DNA of 64,000 nt from Delphinus delphis (GCF_949987515.2 NC_082689.1:98494957-98558956); one strand, 5' to 3'. Counted from the first letter of the stretch, positions 22,660 through 34,429 are shown. A program made the numbers and translations. The notes: generated from the letters alone by a model not told the origin.

Positions 22660-22720
22660 ATTCCTTCCTTCCTTCGTTTCTCACTTTCTTTCTTTCTCTC
22701 TCTCTCTCTTTTCTCCTTCA
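22660..22720 (+). repeat. TTCC/TTTC/TC pyrimidine microsatellite
   Basis: Successive ttcc, tttc and tc runs of about 60 bp. Confidence 0.85.
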
Positions 22721-22724
22721 GCCA

Positions 22725-23335
22725 ACTTGAATACATTTTTCTCTTACTTCCAACCATAACAATGCCAATTATATAAATCTCTTTAATTTAATGTGACCTG
22801 CAGAGGCAATTCTTCATTCTCCTAAGGTAACATCACTCAGTCTCTCAGTATAAACTGAATCCCTCCTGTAAATAAACATTTTCTTTTGCCCATCTGAAGT
22901 AAAAGAGAGTAAGAGGATTAGTGGCTGCTTCCTACCGCTCATACCACTGGGACTTTATCTACTCGAAGCTTGATTCCTCTCTTTTCTCTCTATTGACTAA
23001 AGCAATCCAATCCTTTCCTTTCATAGGAAATCTATGCTTATTTACTTGTTTCCTGTTACAAAAAAAACCCAGCTACCCTTTCTCTTCCTTTATGCAAGGT
23101 ACTTTTGGATGTGGAATTCAGAGTTGGAAGGGATATCGAGTACATAAGCCGGTGGAGCCTTAGTATTTGGCCAATGAGAAAACAGAGGGTGAATGTGGAG
23201 CCCCATGCCATCAATGGCGGAGTCTCTGACTTCCAGTCAGTGCAATCTCAACAGCTCTCGATGCTTTGCAATGACCTTGCACACAATCAAAGCTATCTGT
23301 GGGTGGATTAAAATATCGAGTACTTATCACATTGC
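22725..23335. other. Unassigned intron sequence
   Basis: No gene or clear repeat recognised. Confidence 0.5.
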
Positions 23336-23339
23336 CTTT

Positions 23340-23480
23340 CGAGAAAGCACCGCAGCCTTGGACTCTAGCCCCAGCGCTGCGCTCACCAGCTGTGTGACCT
23401 TGGGGATGTCATTTAACTTTTCAAAATCTGATTTTTCATTTATAGATTCAGAGGTTGTACTAAGAGGATCATAAAATGTC
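23340..23480 (+). mobile_element. MIR SINE fragment
   Basis: Contains 'caccagctgtgtgaccttgg' and 'atgtcatttaacttttcaaa', typical forward MIR core, then a degenerate 3' half. Confidence 0.7.
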
Positions 23481-23499
23481 ACAAGTTTAACGAACCTAA

Positions 23500-24392
23500 A
23501 GCAGATCATGGACCGAGAGAAAGCATTCCTGCAAAACCACAAGATAAAGACAGATGATCTGGTCGGGAAAAAAATGGGCAAACGACTTGAGCAGGAACTT
23601 CACAAAAGAGACCATCCAAATGGCCAACAAACAAATTCAAAGATGTTCCACATCATGAGTCTTCAGGGAAATGCACATTGAAAGCACAGTTAGATATAAC
23701 CACATATTGAACAGAACAGCTAAAATAAAAATACACGGGGTGGGGAAAAACACGTGTAGGCAAGGATGTGGAGCAACTGGAATGCTCCAACACTGCTGGT
23801 GGGACGTCAGCTGGCACAACTACTTCGGAAAACCATTCGGCGGTCTCCACTACAGCTGCACATCTGTGTGCCCGGTGACCCAGCAGACCCACTCCCAGGT
23901 ATATGCCGAGAGAAATGCATAAGATACATCCACCTAAAGACACGGACAAGAATGTTCACAGCAACCTTTCTAGAAGGGTCCCCAACTGGAAACTACGCAA
24001 AAGCTCATCAGTGGTAGAAAGTGTAGATAAATAGGACATCTGCACGATGGGATGCTGTACACTGCACAGAGCAGTGGGAATTGGCAGAATAAGCCACACC
24101 CTGCAATATGATTGCATCTCACAAACATAATGCTGAGTGAAGAAGGCAGACACAAATGATTACGTGTTATACGATTCTGTGTATACAAAGCAAAAAAACA
24201 GGAAAGCAAATGCATGGTGTTAGAAATCAGGATAATGGCTACCCTTAGGGGGTAAGTACAAGGGGGCACAGGGGAGGTGGGGAGGTACTGGTGATGCTCT
24301 ATGTCTTAATCTAGTTATGTGAATGTGTTCAAAGTGTAAACGTATAATATGTGTACTTTTCAGTATGCATGTTAGACTTCAACAAAAAGTTC
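23500..24392 (+). mobile_element. Old L1 (L1M-type) ORF2 3' end and 3' UTR
   Basis: Follows the L1 ORF2 C-terminal order: 'aaaatgggcaaacgacttga', 'ggccaacaaacaaattcaaa', 'caaggatgtggagcaactgg', 'ctgctggtgggacgtcagct', then a 3' UTR with 'ggataatggctacccttagg'. Many indels and stops. A SINE in reverse orientation follows at its 3' end. Confidence 0.8.
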
Positions 24393-24602
24393 TTTTTTTT
24401 TTTTTTTTTTGCAGTACGCGGGCCTCTCACTGTTGTGGCCTCTCCCGTTGTGGAGCACAGGCTGCAGACGCACAGGCTCAGCGGCCGTGGCTCACGGGCC
24501 CGGCCGCTCCGCGGCATGTGGGATCTTCCCGGACCGGGGCACGAACCCGTGTCCCCTGCATCGGCAGGCGGACTCTCAACCACTGCGCCACCAGGGAAGC
24601 CC
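24393..24602 (-). mobile_element. CHR-2-like cetacean SINE (minus)
   Basis: A T-rich run (reverse of the A-tail) leads into the reverse-strand CHR-2 body 'ccggccgctccgcggcatgt' and ends in 'cactgcgccaccagggaagc', the reversed tRNA head. It is inserted at the 3' end of an old L1. The target duplication is unclear. Confidence 0.93.
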
Positions 24603-24654
24603 CTCAAAAATACTTTTTAAAAGTATTCCAGCATGGACAGTAAATGTCATGCCC

Positions 24655-25048
24655 TGTTATGGGCTGAATTGTTCCCCTCACAAATTCATATACTGAAGCC
24701 CTACCCCAGTACCTCAGAATGTGACTGTATGTATTTGTAGATAAAGTCTTTAAAATGAAATTAATTAAGTTAAAATGGGGTGATTAAAGTGGGCCCTAAT
24801 CCAATGACCAGGTATCCTTATAAGAGGAAATTAGGGTACAGACAACACAGATAGAGGGATGACCATGTGAGGACACGGTGAGAAGGTGGCCGTCTGCAAG
24901 CCAGGAAGAGAGGCCTCAGAAGAAACCAACCCTGCTGGCTTCTTGATCTCGGACTTCTGGCCCCCAGAACCATGAGAAAATAAATTTTTGTTGTTTAAGT
25001 CACACAGTTGGTGGTATTTTGCTAAGGCAGCCCTAGGAAACTAACTCA
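24655..25048 (+). mobile_element. MaLR LTR (MLT1-type), nearly full length
   Basis: Starts 'tgttatgggctgaattgttc'. It contains 'gtacctcagaatgtgactgt', 'gtgggccctaatccaatgac', 'gtatccttataagaggaaat' and the poly(A) region 'gagaaaataaatttttgttg', and ends '...ccctaggaaactaactca'. Non-coding LTR of the ERVL-MaLR group. Confidence 0.75.
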
Positions 25049-25059
25049 GCCACCCTAGA

Positions 25060-25360
25060 TATTCTTGGCTTCGTCTTATGCTGGGCATTGAGATACAAAT
25101 GAAGCGCTTTCCTGGGAGGTAGAAGAGGCTTGGGCTGCCATGGGTGGAGGAGAGGAAGAGGGTAAGGAGGGTGGGGAGAGTAGTCCTCTATCCCAGCATC
25201 ACCTGCCAGGCTGCTTCTGGCTCTTCCATCATTCCAGAGCCTTCCCCAGCTAAAGAAAAAAGGAACAAGCCTCCTTCCTAAGGCAACCGTGCTGGTTTCC
25301 CATCTCAAAGCAATCGCAACAGTCAGAGCTCTGGGATTTTTGCTTGAATAATCACAGAAG
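25060..25360. other. Unassigned intron sequence
   Basis: No gene or clear repeat recognised. Confidence 0.5.
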
Positions 25361-25364
25361 GATT

Positions 25365-25545
25365 TAGAGCTGGAAGAGCCAACGGACATCGTCTCATCCA
25401 ACCATCTCATTTTATAAATGAGGAAAGAAAGGTCTAGAGAAGTTACGAAGCTCGTTCAAAGCCACACAGCAAGTGAGTGGCAAAGCCATGACTAAATCTG
25501 CACCCGCACCCCTATATCCAGACCGCTTGTGCATGGAATCCTTAT
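25365..25545 (+). mobile_element. MER/MIR-type ancient repeat
   Basis: Contains 'tttagagctggaagagccaa', 'ctcattttataaatgaggaa' and 'caaagccacacagcaagtga', an arrangement seen in hAT-MER copies that resembles reversed MIR. I cannot choose between them by eye. Confidence 0.5.
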
Positions 25546-25769
25546 TGCCTTCCTCTCTTTGGAAGGCAGGTTGAGGAGGAGATGCAGAGAGCACAGTTCA
25601 GCATCCTTTAGAAGCTTGTACTTTATCCCTGCCTTTTGAAGCAGCACCTACACCACTTCACTGTCACTCGTGATCTACCCCCCAACTCTCCCTTCTCCCA
25701 TCATCTCCTCTTTACTCGCCGCCCTTCAGGATCTCCTGGAAGTGTCTGGAATGGAGAGTCCAGGGTGCT

Positions 25770-25830
25770 GGGTTCTTCCACCTGTGTGGCTTCAGGCAAG
25801 TCACTAAAACTCTGTGCTGAGGCTTTCTCG
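25770..25830 (+). mobile_element. Short MIR fragment
   Basis: Contains 'gtgtggcttcaggcaagtca' followed by a 'ctctgtgctgaggctttc' block, forward MIR core. Confidence 0.5.
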
Positions 25831-25959
25831 TCTGCCCAACAGGCACCGGCTCCCTCTGGATGGCTGGGCAAGGCTCCCCGAGGACCGTCCCTGAGACAGG
25901 CTGGGACCTGGGACCCTTTGCTGCAGTGCTTGCACCAGGACAAACGTCTCCTCCAGCAG

Positions 25960-26372
25960 CAAAATACAAACAAACTAAATGGGACTAAACATAACTGTGT
26001 GCATGTACGGTTGGGGCGAATTATGGACAACAAGATACAAAAAGACCAAAAAAAGCCCAACTGCCGCTTCTGAAGAGCAGGGAGCAAAACCCGGGTGTTG
26101 GGCACTGCGCATGCCCCCTGCACTCAACATCACAGAGGGGTGGGCAGACCGCCTAAGCCCCCCCACTCTGGCCCGACCCCTGGACACACCCCTACCCTCA
26201 CCCTATATAAGGATCCAGCTCGCCCCTCTTCAGGAAGCGAGCAAGGGGACCTGTTACTTGTTCTCACTGCCCCCTGCCGCAGCAGGGGCCCCCGTAAAGC
26301 CTGGCCTGAATTTCTTGTCTGGCCTCTAGTCAATTTCTATGGATTGGGAAAAGTCAAGAACGCTGGTCGGTA
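25960..26372 (+). mobile_element. ERV LTR, approximate bounds
   Basis: Has LTR architecture: a GC-rich U3-like stretch, TATA box tatataa at 26204-26210, an R/U5-like part with 'cttgttctcactgccccctg' and a 3' end near 'gaacgctggtcggta'. Termini are eroded and no target duplication was found. Family uncertain. Confidence 0.55.
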
Positions 26373-26399
26373 TCGTGCCCAGGCCAGAAGTCCTCCCCG

Positions 26400-28630
26400 C
26401 TGCCCTCCTGGGGAACCGAGGGGCCAGAGAGCTCGTGCAGACTTGGGTGGAGCTGCGGCCGCCTCTATGCATCTTCCTTCCACCTCCAGCCTGACCTCCG
26501 TGATGGGACCTCTAACGCAGGCCCCCAGCACCCCACGGGAGGGCTGGGAACAGACAAGCCGCCTTCTTATTTAGGATGAGGGAGCCAGTAGGCTATGACC
26601 TGTCCAAGGCCCAGTTTGGAGCTTTACGAATTCAGTCCTCACAGTAACCTTGGAAGCTGGGTATCGTTCAGTCCACACAATAAACAGAAAACATCGACAT
26701 GTCCGAAGATGCGAGCTAGACGGGCTGGGCCGGGGTTTGATCCTGGGTCTCTCTGCCTCCACCATACTCGCCCTTCTGCTGCACCCCAACTGCCCCGACC
26801 TGTACCTCAAAATGGCAGCTTGGCAAGTATTAGAGTAGATGGGTCATGTGCCCAGGACGACAGGCGATAAGAGACCTCTCGGGCACTGACTGTCTCACAA
26901 GCGAGCTGGCAGTGGTGATGGCGAAACAGCCTCCTTTGAATGACTCAATTAGAAAACAAAATAAAGCAGAGTTTATCACAAGTCGTAGTGTGTGGCTGAC
27001 CATCTCCGTCCGGTCTGCTCACACCTTAGGTACCGACAGCTCTGGACACCGGCGCAGGGAGCTGTGAGCTCCAAGTCACGGACATCTACAGCCATGCCAG
27101 TGACACCCTTCTTTCCCTGTTAACTCGCTTTTTGAAAGACCCTTCGGACACGAGCTAAGGGAATTCACCCGAGCTCAGGGACCGGCTCTCAGCCGGCCAA
27201 CTCCGAACACGAGGCAGGAACTTGGAAAGCTTCCAGAGGCAGCTCAGAGAGGGGCTCTGGGGGCTGGGCTCAGGCCAGGTGAGAGCTGCGGCCAAAGGAA
27301 AACCACTGAAGCAGAAGAGATGCATAGTAGGCCTTTCTCGGTTTCCCTGGAGAGTGGACATATCAAAAATGCAAAAGCTGTGGTTTGATGATAGGACCCA
27401 CTGGTGACAGAGAAAGAAAGAAAGAAAAGGGCTGAGGGGAAGTGTCTGGGTGTGGGCAAGTGAAGCAAACTTATTCCCAAGAGACACTGGAGGTGGGGCA
27501 GGGAAGATTCCAGGCAGAAGCAGACACCAACCACCTTCCCCGTCTGGTGCAGAGGAACGGATCCCATCCAGCACGAAAACGAGGGGCTCTGAGCTACACG
27601 GTCCCCCGCAAGAGGTGAGGTGTGGGCACTGCAGGGCGGTGTCTGCAGCAGGCCTGGAGACAGTGTGGCCTCTGAGCTTCACCATCCCAGGAAATACAAC
27701 GAACTGAGGGGGGAGAAGGGGGAGGGGGACGGTGGGAGGAGAAGCCTGAGTGGGTAGCAGAGGCCCCACCCCTCCCCAGAATGTCCCTTGCATGACTGTG
27801 TCATCAACCAAAAGGCATTGGGAAACCCTCCAATCCAAAAGGCCTACTCACCTGAGGCCCTACTGCCAACATCACAGGACCAGCTGTGTAGGGAGCTGGG
27901 GCCTCCGGGCTCAGGCGGGAACAGGTGATCTTGGGGGAGGGGTTCCTGCACAGGACAGCAGGCCACTTACTCCCTAGCACCTGGGAAACTCTTGAGAAGT
28001 CTCCAGCTGGACAACTGGCCCCCGGGCACCAAGCGCTCAAGGGTTTCTAAGGACCAGAAAGAGGCAGTGCCCTGGCCAGAAGGCCCCTGATATCCTGTCT
28101 AAGCAGAACTGTACGTATACGGTAGAGTCTAGAGCGAGCAGAACTGGTCCCTGCCCTAAAGGGATACGTGAACTCAACTAGACAGCAGGACACAGACAGC
28201 CGATGCCAGAGGTGAAGGGCCATGGCATCTGAACAAGGGCTGAAATGACAAGGCACGATTCAGCCACTTAGTCAAAACACACCGGGGCCAGGCACCGCCT
28301 GCCCCAGTCCCTGTGCCGGCCGGGGCCACGGGACTGTGGCCCACGTAGAGGCTGAGGATGCAGAGGAGGACATCTTACGGACAGAGAGGGGCGGGATCAC
28401 AGGGCAAGGGTTCCAAGGGGACTGCAGGACGACAAGGCAGCCATAGATTGCGTTCACAGAGGAGTGTGCCCCGTCCCTCCCCACCCACCGGGAAAGGCAT
28501 CAGCCACGCAAGGGGGTCTTAAGAGCCGCTGGTCTCACTTGGGCAAGGGCTGGGGTCTGAAGGCTGTTGGGTGTTCAGGTGACTGAGCATCTGGGACACC
28601 TACAGTCACAGAGCTCTGGGGCCCACCCGG
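26400..28630. other. Unassigned GC-richer intron sequence
   Basis: No transposon clearly recognised apart from an (AAAG)n run at about 27412-27428 and a possible MIR trace near 26590-26670. The longest open frame of the window outside L1 (227 codons, - strand, 27155-27838) lies here but shows no domain, homology cue or splice frame. Confidence 0.5.
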
Positions 28631-28639
28631 AGCTCTTCT

Positions 28640-28720
28640 CCCTGTGGTCTGTGCATCCTCCGCCCTGCTTCCTTGACCTCTCTGTGCTTCATCTGTAAAA
28701 TGGGGCTAACGCTGCCACCG
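28640..28720 (+). mobile_element. Short MIR fragment
   Basis: Contains 'cttgacctctctgtgcttca' followed by 'tctgtaaaatggggctaacg', a clear forward MIR core. Confidence 0.65.
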
Positions 28721-28724
28721 CAGG

Positions 28725-29745
28725 GTTCGGCCCTTGGGCGCTGGAGGCAAGGAGGTTAGTTCCCCCTTCCCCGCTGGGACAGAGCTCAGAGGTGCGGAGG
28801 CCTGGAGACCTGCTCCAACTCCCTGCGACCAAGCACATGCTGCAGAGACACGCCCGCGCTTGCCCAATCTTTTCACTGGCTTCCTCGGCCGTCCTGCCCA
28901 GTGCCTGAAACTGTTGCCACCACAGCTGGCCGCTGAGGACACACGTGTCCCAATCCTGTTGCAAGGAGGTGCTGAGCCCCGTGTAGGAGATGGTCTGTGT
29001 GTGCCCCGCGGTGACTTACTGTCTAGCTGAGCTGGCCTCAAGTTCATAAGAAAGCCTGCTGGGCTGCAGAACCAGCGTCAGCGCCCCGGGAAAGTACAGC
29101 AGCCAGCCTATCACAGCAGAGACGCAGGTGGGACCACGCCCCAGGGGAACCTGGAGAGTGCAGCCGCCTCCACGGGGCGCTCCAGCCAGTGGGCGGCTGC
29201 TGTGCCCCTGCGGGATGCCCCTCTGGTTGCAACACCTGCAGGCTCCCGTGGAGCTCCGCGGGCGCTCTTAGCTGACTCTGTCCCGAATCAAAGAGGCACG
29301 CGGGGCAGGGCCCCCTTAACACCCACATACTGGTCCAGGGGCTGTTGGCGCCCTTGACCTCCCTCCCACCTTCTAAAGTTCCAGGGGACCTCAGCAGCGT
29401 GGGCAGACAGCCTGGCGTTAAGTGAAGCCGGCTATTAAAGGCATTGCCAGGCCGGGAGAGGGGGATCCTAAAGACCGAGAGGAGATAAGGATAGGGGAGG
29501 ATGGAGTGGGGTGGCAGATGATCATAAAACCCAGACAGACCCAGAGTCTGTGCCCGCAAAGCCCACAGCGGGACCAGTATGCTTCTCAGGTAGGGAGGGT
29601 GCTCTGTGCGCCTCTGCCTTGGGGATGGTGCGTCCCCCTCCCAAGTTTCCCACCCAGGCCAGCCCCCATCCTCCAGCAGCAGCCTTCATTTCCCTGGGTT
29701 CCTTAGCACCCACCAAGAACTGCCTGTGTCCTCAACACTTCTTTC
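28725..29745. other. Unassigned intron sequence
   Basis: GC-rich unique sequence with many overlapping chance open frames; nothing with gene features. Confidence 0.5.
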
Positions 29746-29749
29746 CTCT

Positions 29750-30085
29750 TCGTCCCCATTTAGCCATAATAGAAGCTGTGTTCTCAATCTATTGTCACAT
29801 TTATGATCCAGAAAGCCCTCATTTCCTGCAATAATCTTAAGTGACAATTCAAGGCTTAAATGTACTTTAATGTTTTGTAATGCTTCGAAAGCAACATCTC
29901 GAAATTATAATACAGCCTCTGAAATTACTAGTCTGCGTGAAAAGAGGGAATGAACAACTGGAAAACGAAATGAAAATTCAGCAAATTGATCTAAGGCTGA
30001 AATGATGAGGTTTAGTAAGTTTCAGCGATGTGAGTGGGAGAATGCCGGGGTGACCGCTGTCAGGTGCCAGATGGCCTAGCTAGGG
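29750..30085. other. AT-rich unique block, possible conserved non-coding element
   Basis: A sharp drop from GC-rich flanks to AT-rich, repeat-free sequence. It contains several words common in developmental enhancers (gcaataatcttaagtg, cgaaattataatac, ttactag). Conservation is not testable here. Confidence 0.35.
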
Positions 30086-30329
30086 GAACAGACATCTAAC
30101 TTAAGGAATGCCTTCTTTTCTCACTTACCTGGTCAATCAAGGAGGAGAGAGCCAGAATCTTCTCACCTGGATTTTTCCAGGGTGGGAAAAGGAAGGGCAT
30201 ATTTAAAGGGAACCAACCGCCACCCCTGACTAAGGAAGAGAGTGTGAGAGAAGAAACACAGTAGGTAGTAGAGGGGGCGTGGGGCAGCATCAAACCAGAG
30301 AGAGCCTACTGCCGGCTTCCAGAGGTGGT

Positions 30330-30510
30330 TCTCTGTTCATTCCAACCATTTTTGTCAATGCTCACTCAGTGCCGTTGTCTGACTTATTCCCAACGTTACT
30401 TCTAAGAACAGATGAGGACCCAGAGGCTCAGAGAGATTAAGGGACTTGGGCACGTACACAGTGCGTGTGGCCTGGGTTTGAACTCAGGTTGAAGTTCAAA
30501 GCTTATACTC
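30330..30510 (-). mobile_element. MIR SINE fragment
   Basis: Reverse-strand MIR: 'gacccagaggctcagagaga', 'ttaagggacttgggcacgta', 'ggcctgggtttgaactcagg'. Confidence 0.7.
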
Positions 30511-30584
30511 ATACTTCACAGTAAAGAGAACCTGAACTTTTAGAAAGGATTTAAAAAGCTTTCATTAAAAGTAATAATAATAAC

Positions 30585-31790
30585 TCAATGAACAAATGAA
30601 AAGATCAACTGGGGTAAATATTTCCTGCACATATAACAAACAAATGCTGAATATAAAATTACCCAATATAAAAAGAGGTCTTAGAAATCAACAGAAAGGA
30701 ACTTCCCTGGTGGCGCAGTGGTTGAGAATCCGGCTGCCAATGCAGGGGACACAGGTTCAATCCCTGGTCCAGGAGGATCCCCCATGCCATGGAGCAACTA
30801 AGCCCGTGCACCACAGCTACCGAGCCCGTGCGCCACAACTACTGAGGCCTGCGCGCCTAGAGCCCGTGCACAAGAGAAGCCACCGCAATGAGAAGCTCCC
30901 GCTTGCCGCAACTAGAAAAAAGCTCGCGCACAGCAATGAGGAACCAACGCAACCCAGTAAATAAATAAAAGAAACCAACAGAAAAAGATTAGCGGTCCAA
31001 AAGAAAGGTAGATAAAGGACGGAAATAGGCAAAATTAATGGCAATAAATATACCAAAAAATAATTAACTTTACCAACATATGAAAAAAAATGTAAATCAG
31101 AACCACAATTAGATCTCATTTTTGCCCTTCACAACGGTCTGAAAGATTGGTATATACGATATTGGTAAGGTTCCAGTATGGAAACGGGGTGGAGGCATTC
31201 CTATTCACTGTTCACTGCTCCACTCCCTTGGAGGCAACTGGGTAATATCCTCCAAAATCCAAAGGTACATACTATTGTCCCCAGGAACTCCATCTCTAGG
31301 ACTCTAAGCCATAAAAATACTCAGTCAAATGTGCAAATATTTTAGTACAAGAAATTCTGCTGCCAGAAAAAGTTCTTACAACCCAAATATCCAGCAACAG
31401 AAGATACTTAATAATTATGGTACATCCACCCATAGCTGTTAAACAAATGAGACAATTCTGTATGCACTGAAATGGACCCAAGATTACATTGCACTGTTAA
31501 GTAGAAAAAAAGGAATCCACAAAACATATGCATAGCTTGTACTCCTGGAAAAAAAAAAAATCAAAGAAGCGTGTCTATGGATGGATGTGTTTCTGTGCAT
31601 TTGTGTTCGTAGAGAGAAACCTCTGGAAGAGGAGGCATGAGGTCCACAGTGGACACCACAGGGCAACAGAACTGGGAGAGGAGAAGGGAGCTTCAGTTTC
31701 CACTTTATATATTCCTATGTGCTTTGATTCCTTAAAAACAACGTTATGGGGAAAAACAGAATATTCTCTGGGAAGGTAGTAAAAGAAATC
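30585..31790 (+). mobile_element. Old L1/HAL1-type fragment split by a SINE
   Basis: A-rich LINE fossil on both sides of the SINE at 30698-30969. The left part ends 'agaaatcaacagaaa'. The right part resumes with 'ttagcggtccaaaagaaagg' and runs through 'ggcaactgggtaatatcctc', 'atggtacatccacccatagc' and a 3' part near 31720. No frame is preserved. Confidence 0.65.
30698..30969 (+). mobile_element. CHR-type SINE, long form with internal cassettes
   Basis: Head 'acttccctggtggcgcagtg', B-box-like 'aggttcaatccc', then repeated 'gccacaactactgag'-type cassettes and an A-rich (aaat)n tail. Target duplications agaaatcaacagaaa (30683-30697) and agaaaccaacagaaa (30970-30984) differ at one base. Inserted inside an old LINE. 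Confidence 0.95.
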
Positions 31791-31794
31791 CTAG

Positions 31795-32530
31795 AATGAT
31801 GCATGGTAGCACTGGAACGCTGCAGAAAAGCAGTGGAGAAGCCCAGTGTCTGCCCTCAAGGAGCTCGTATGGGATCACAAATTGACTTCATTCAGAGACC
31901 GACAACCCTACAACAGGAGATCCTACAAAACTGGAAGAATGAAGACCCATGGCCAGAGACAACTATTGCATTCTGCAGAAGGCCAGGGAAAAGTGAAAAG
32001 CTGAAGAGGGTTTCTTAGAGAGGCGATACTCCCAATGGGCCTTGGGGAAGTAGTAGGATTTTGCTGGTTGAAAAGGAGGAAAAGGAAATCCAGCAGGGGA
32101 GGACGGGAACAGGTGCTGAGAGACTGCAGAGTGACATTTCGTTGAGCGAAAGCACAGGGACACCACAAATATCAGAGCGCTTAGACAGGCTCCATTACAG
32201 GGCGAGGATGCTGCCAGGTAGAGGGGAGGTGTAGACCTGGCATAGGGAAGGCTACCCCTTGCCAAAGGAACCTGTGGAGGCTCGGCCTGGTCCAGCCCCA
32301 TCCCCTCTGGCCCACACTAAAGTCCACCATGAACAGGTTGAAGTGGACGGCGGAGCTTCTTCAACCCTCCCGTGGGCCTTACCTCCAGAATCTCCTCTCT
32401 ACACTCTTTTCTTGGGCCCCTGGGTGCTCTCTCCCCTCGCCTTCCCCTACACTCAAATCCCTGCCACTGAAAACCTCAAAGGCTTCACCCTGTGTGGTGA
32501 CAGATGCCCTCTCGGATGTCAGGGCAGCTC
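31795..32530. other. Unassigned intron sequence
   Basis: No gene or clear repeat recognised. Confidence 0.5.
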
Positions 32531-32534
32531 GATG

Positions 32535-32760
32535 AGTACAGAATGCTGGGGAGTAGGGCAGATCTGGACCAAATCCTGGCTCTGCCCCCTTCCAGCTGGG
32601 CAAAGAACCACCTCTTCTAGCCCATTTTCTCATCTGCAAACTGGAATAACACCAACAATCTCACAGGGTTATTGGGAGAATGATAAATAAAAACTGAGAG
32701 CAGACCTAGCTCAGAACCAAACATATACCAAACTCTCAACAAATAGTGGCTCTTACCTGG
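32535..32760 (+). mobile_element. MIR SINE, nearly full length
   Basis: Contains 'tggaccaaatcctggctctg', 'tctcatctgcaaactggaat', 'cagggttattgggagaatga' and a 3' 'aactctcaacaaatagtggc'. Confidence 0.75.
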
Positions 32761-32924
32761 CTAGAAAGAGGGGAGGGGCAGACATGGACTGACAAAACCG
32801 CGGTTCAGTAGAAAGATCACAGGAAAGGTTTTGGAGGTGAAGGGGGCTTTCTGAATTTCTATGAATCTCACCAGGATTATTCAATCCATGTTGAAGGATC
32901 ACCTGCTTAAAACATTTGGGTCAA

Positions 32925-33095
32925 AACCAAGGCTGGGACGGGGATGAGACAAGGGAGGTGCCTAGGGCACAAAATTTAAGGAGGCACTGGCTCTTGGGGC
33001 CGGGCAAGTGCAGAGTCAGCACCTGAGCGTGAGCGCCTCCTTAAATTTTCCATCCTAGCTGCCTCACTTGCCTTACCCTAGTCCTGGCCCACGTC
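32925..33095. repeat. Foldback (palindromic) element
   Basis: Two arms of about 60 bp are imperfect reverse complements. The innermost 15 bp are perfect: aaaatttaaggaggc (32971-32985) pairs with gcctccttaaatttt (33035-33049) across a 49-bp loop. Outer arm parts match with indels ('gggatgagacaagggaggtg' against the reverse of 'gctgcctcacttgccttacc'). This fits an ancient palindromic DNA transposon (MITE-like), but I cannot name the family. Confidence 0.7.
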
Positions 33096-33099
33096 AAAA

Positions 33100-33815
33100 C
33101 AGTGGCTTAGACATGAACCTCTAAGAAGCAAGATTTGAATTAAATAGAGATATTGCTACAGGGAGAAGCAAGCAACTGATCCCCCGGGCTGGGCAGATGT
33201 GTTTATTTGGAGTGAGAGGGGAGGGGGGGAGTGCAGTTACAATGAGTGACTTACCAGGCCTGGAGCAAGAGTTGGCGTCTACAAGGGCCTGATCTCACCG
33301 GTTAATTGGCCCTACCCGCCTCCCTGCAATTCTCTAGTCAGCTAGCATTAACACACCTCAGGCCCACTCTTCAATAGAGCAGACTCTGTCAGGAGCTGCC
33401 CTGCTGCCTGGCCCATCTCAGTGCGACGGACCATCCTCTGCAGATGGGAGGGAAATGTGTAATGATGCCTTCCAGAAAGGCATGAAAGTTGAAGATAACA
33501 CCAAAGAAGGGGCAGGCCTCCAGGTGAGGCTGGAGGAAGGAGAGTCACCTGCTTGTTGGAGATGAGGGATTCTGGGGAACTGCCGAGCAGAATTTCATTC
33601 TGCATTCGGTGCAGGTCTCTGGGTTGGGAGATCATGGCTCAGTTATCACAGCTCCTGATGACAAATCATGAAAAACACGTCTTTCCCGATCTCTTTCCAG
33701 GTTCCTACAGATGCGATTAAATCCATGATTTGAGAACTTAAGAAGGCACCTCTCGGGTTTTGAAACAGCAAAGCAACAGGACTGGGGTGGGTAGCGGGGA
33801 AAATGAGGAGAGCCG
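33100..33815. other. Unassigned intron sequence
   Basis: No gene or clear repeat recognised. Confidence 0.45.
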
Positions 33816-33819
33816 GGAA

Positions 33820-34385
33820 GGGAAGCGATGCATGGGTTCAGGGAGAGGTCCCAAGATAAAGAGCAGACTTTAATTCTAGGGGGGAAAGAACACCAAAGAA
33901 GATTTTTTTTTTTAATTAAGATAAGCAGTCTTGATTCTTGGTGCAAGGAAATTATCTATCCTGGGTTTTCTGGAGCTCTTGGAGCTTAAAATGATGATTT
34001 AAGACAGCCACCCCGGACAGTGCAACTTTGGATGGGTGAAGAGAGATCAAGAAGAATTGAGAGGGCTTCCCTGGTGGCGCAGTGGTTGAGAGTCCGCCTG
34101 CCGATGCAGGGGACACGGGTTCGTGCCCTGGTCCGGGAGGATCCCACATGCCGCGGAGCGGCTGGGCCCGTGAGCCATGGCCGCTGAGCCTGCGCGTCTG
34201 GAGCCTGTGCTCCGCAACGGGAGAGGCCACAACAGTGAGAGGCCCGCGTACCGAAAAAAAAAAAAAAAAAAAAGAATTGAGAGCCAAGAGGAGCTTCTGG
34301 ACAAAGGGAAATTCACACTGAACTAAGGCATCAGTTTTGGCTTTCAGCTTATAATTCTGCAGTATGGGTACCATAAGTTGCTGCT
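33820..34385 (+). repeat. Dispersed repeat copy A, interrupted by a SINE
   Basis: Colinear with 36000-36265. Shared blocks are 'gatgcatgggttcagggaga' against 'gatgcctgggttcacgggaa'; then 'agagcagactttaattctag'-like; then 'cagtgcaactttggatgggt' against 'cactgcaacattgggtggag'; and 'gagcttctgg' just before 34320. A CHR SINE (34064-34271) splits this copy. Possibly an LTR family; identity unknown. Confidence 0.6.
34064..34271 (+). mobile_element. CHR-2-like cetacean SINE
   Basis: Full tRNA-like head, 'gcggctgggcccgtgagcca' body and a pure A tail. An exact 12-bp target duplication aagaattgagag flanks it (34052-34063, 34272-34283). Young insertion. Confidence 0.97.
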
Positions 34386-34429
34386 CATGTCATTCTGTAT
34401 GGACCTGTTTCATATAGCAAGAACACTCA

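Noticed and set aside
24323..24643. Open frames through SINE bodies that yield nearly identical peptides at several loci
   Set aside because: The same peptide recurs at 18.6, 24.4, 34.2, 42.5 and 56.4 kb because the SINE body is conserved. They are not genes.
27155..27838. 227-codon open frame on the - strand
   Set aside because: Proline- and serine-rich translation typical of GC-rich chance frames. No domain, no start context of note, no splice frame, inside GPR39 intron.
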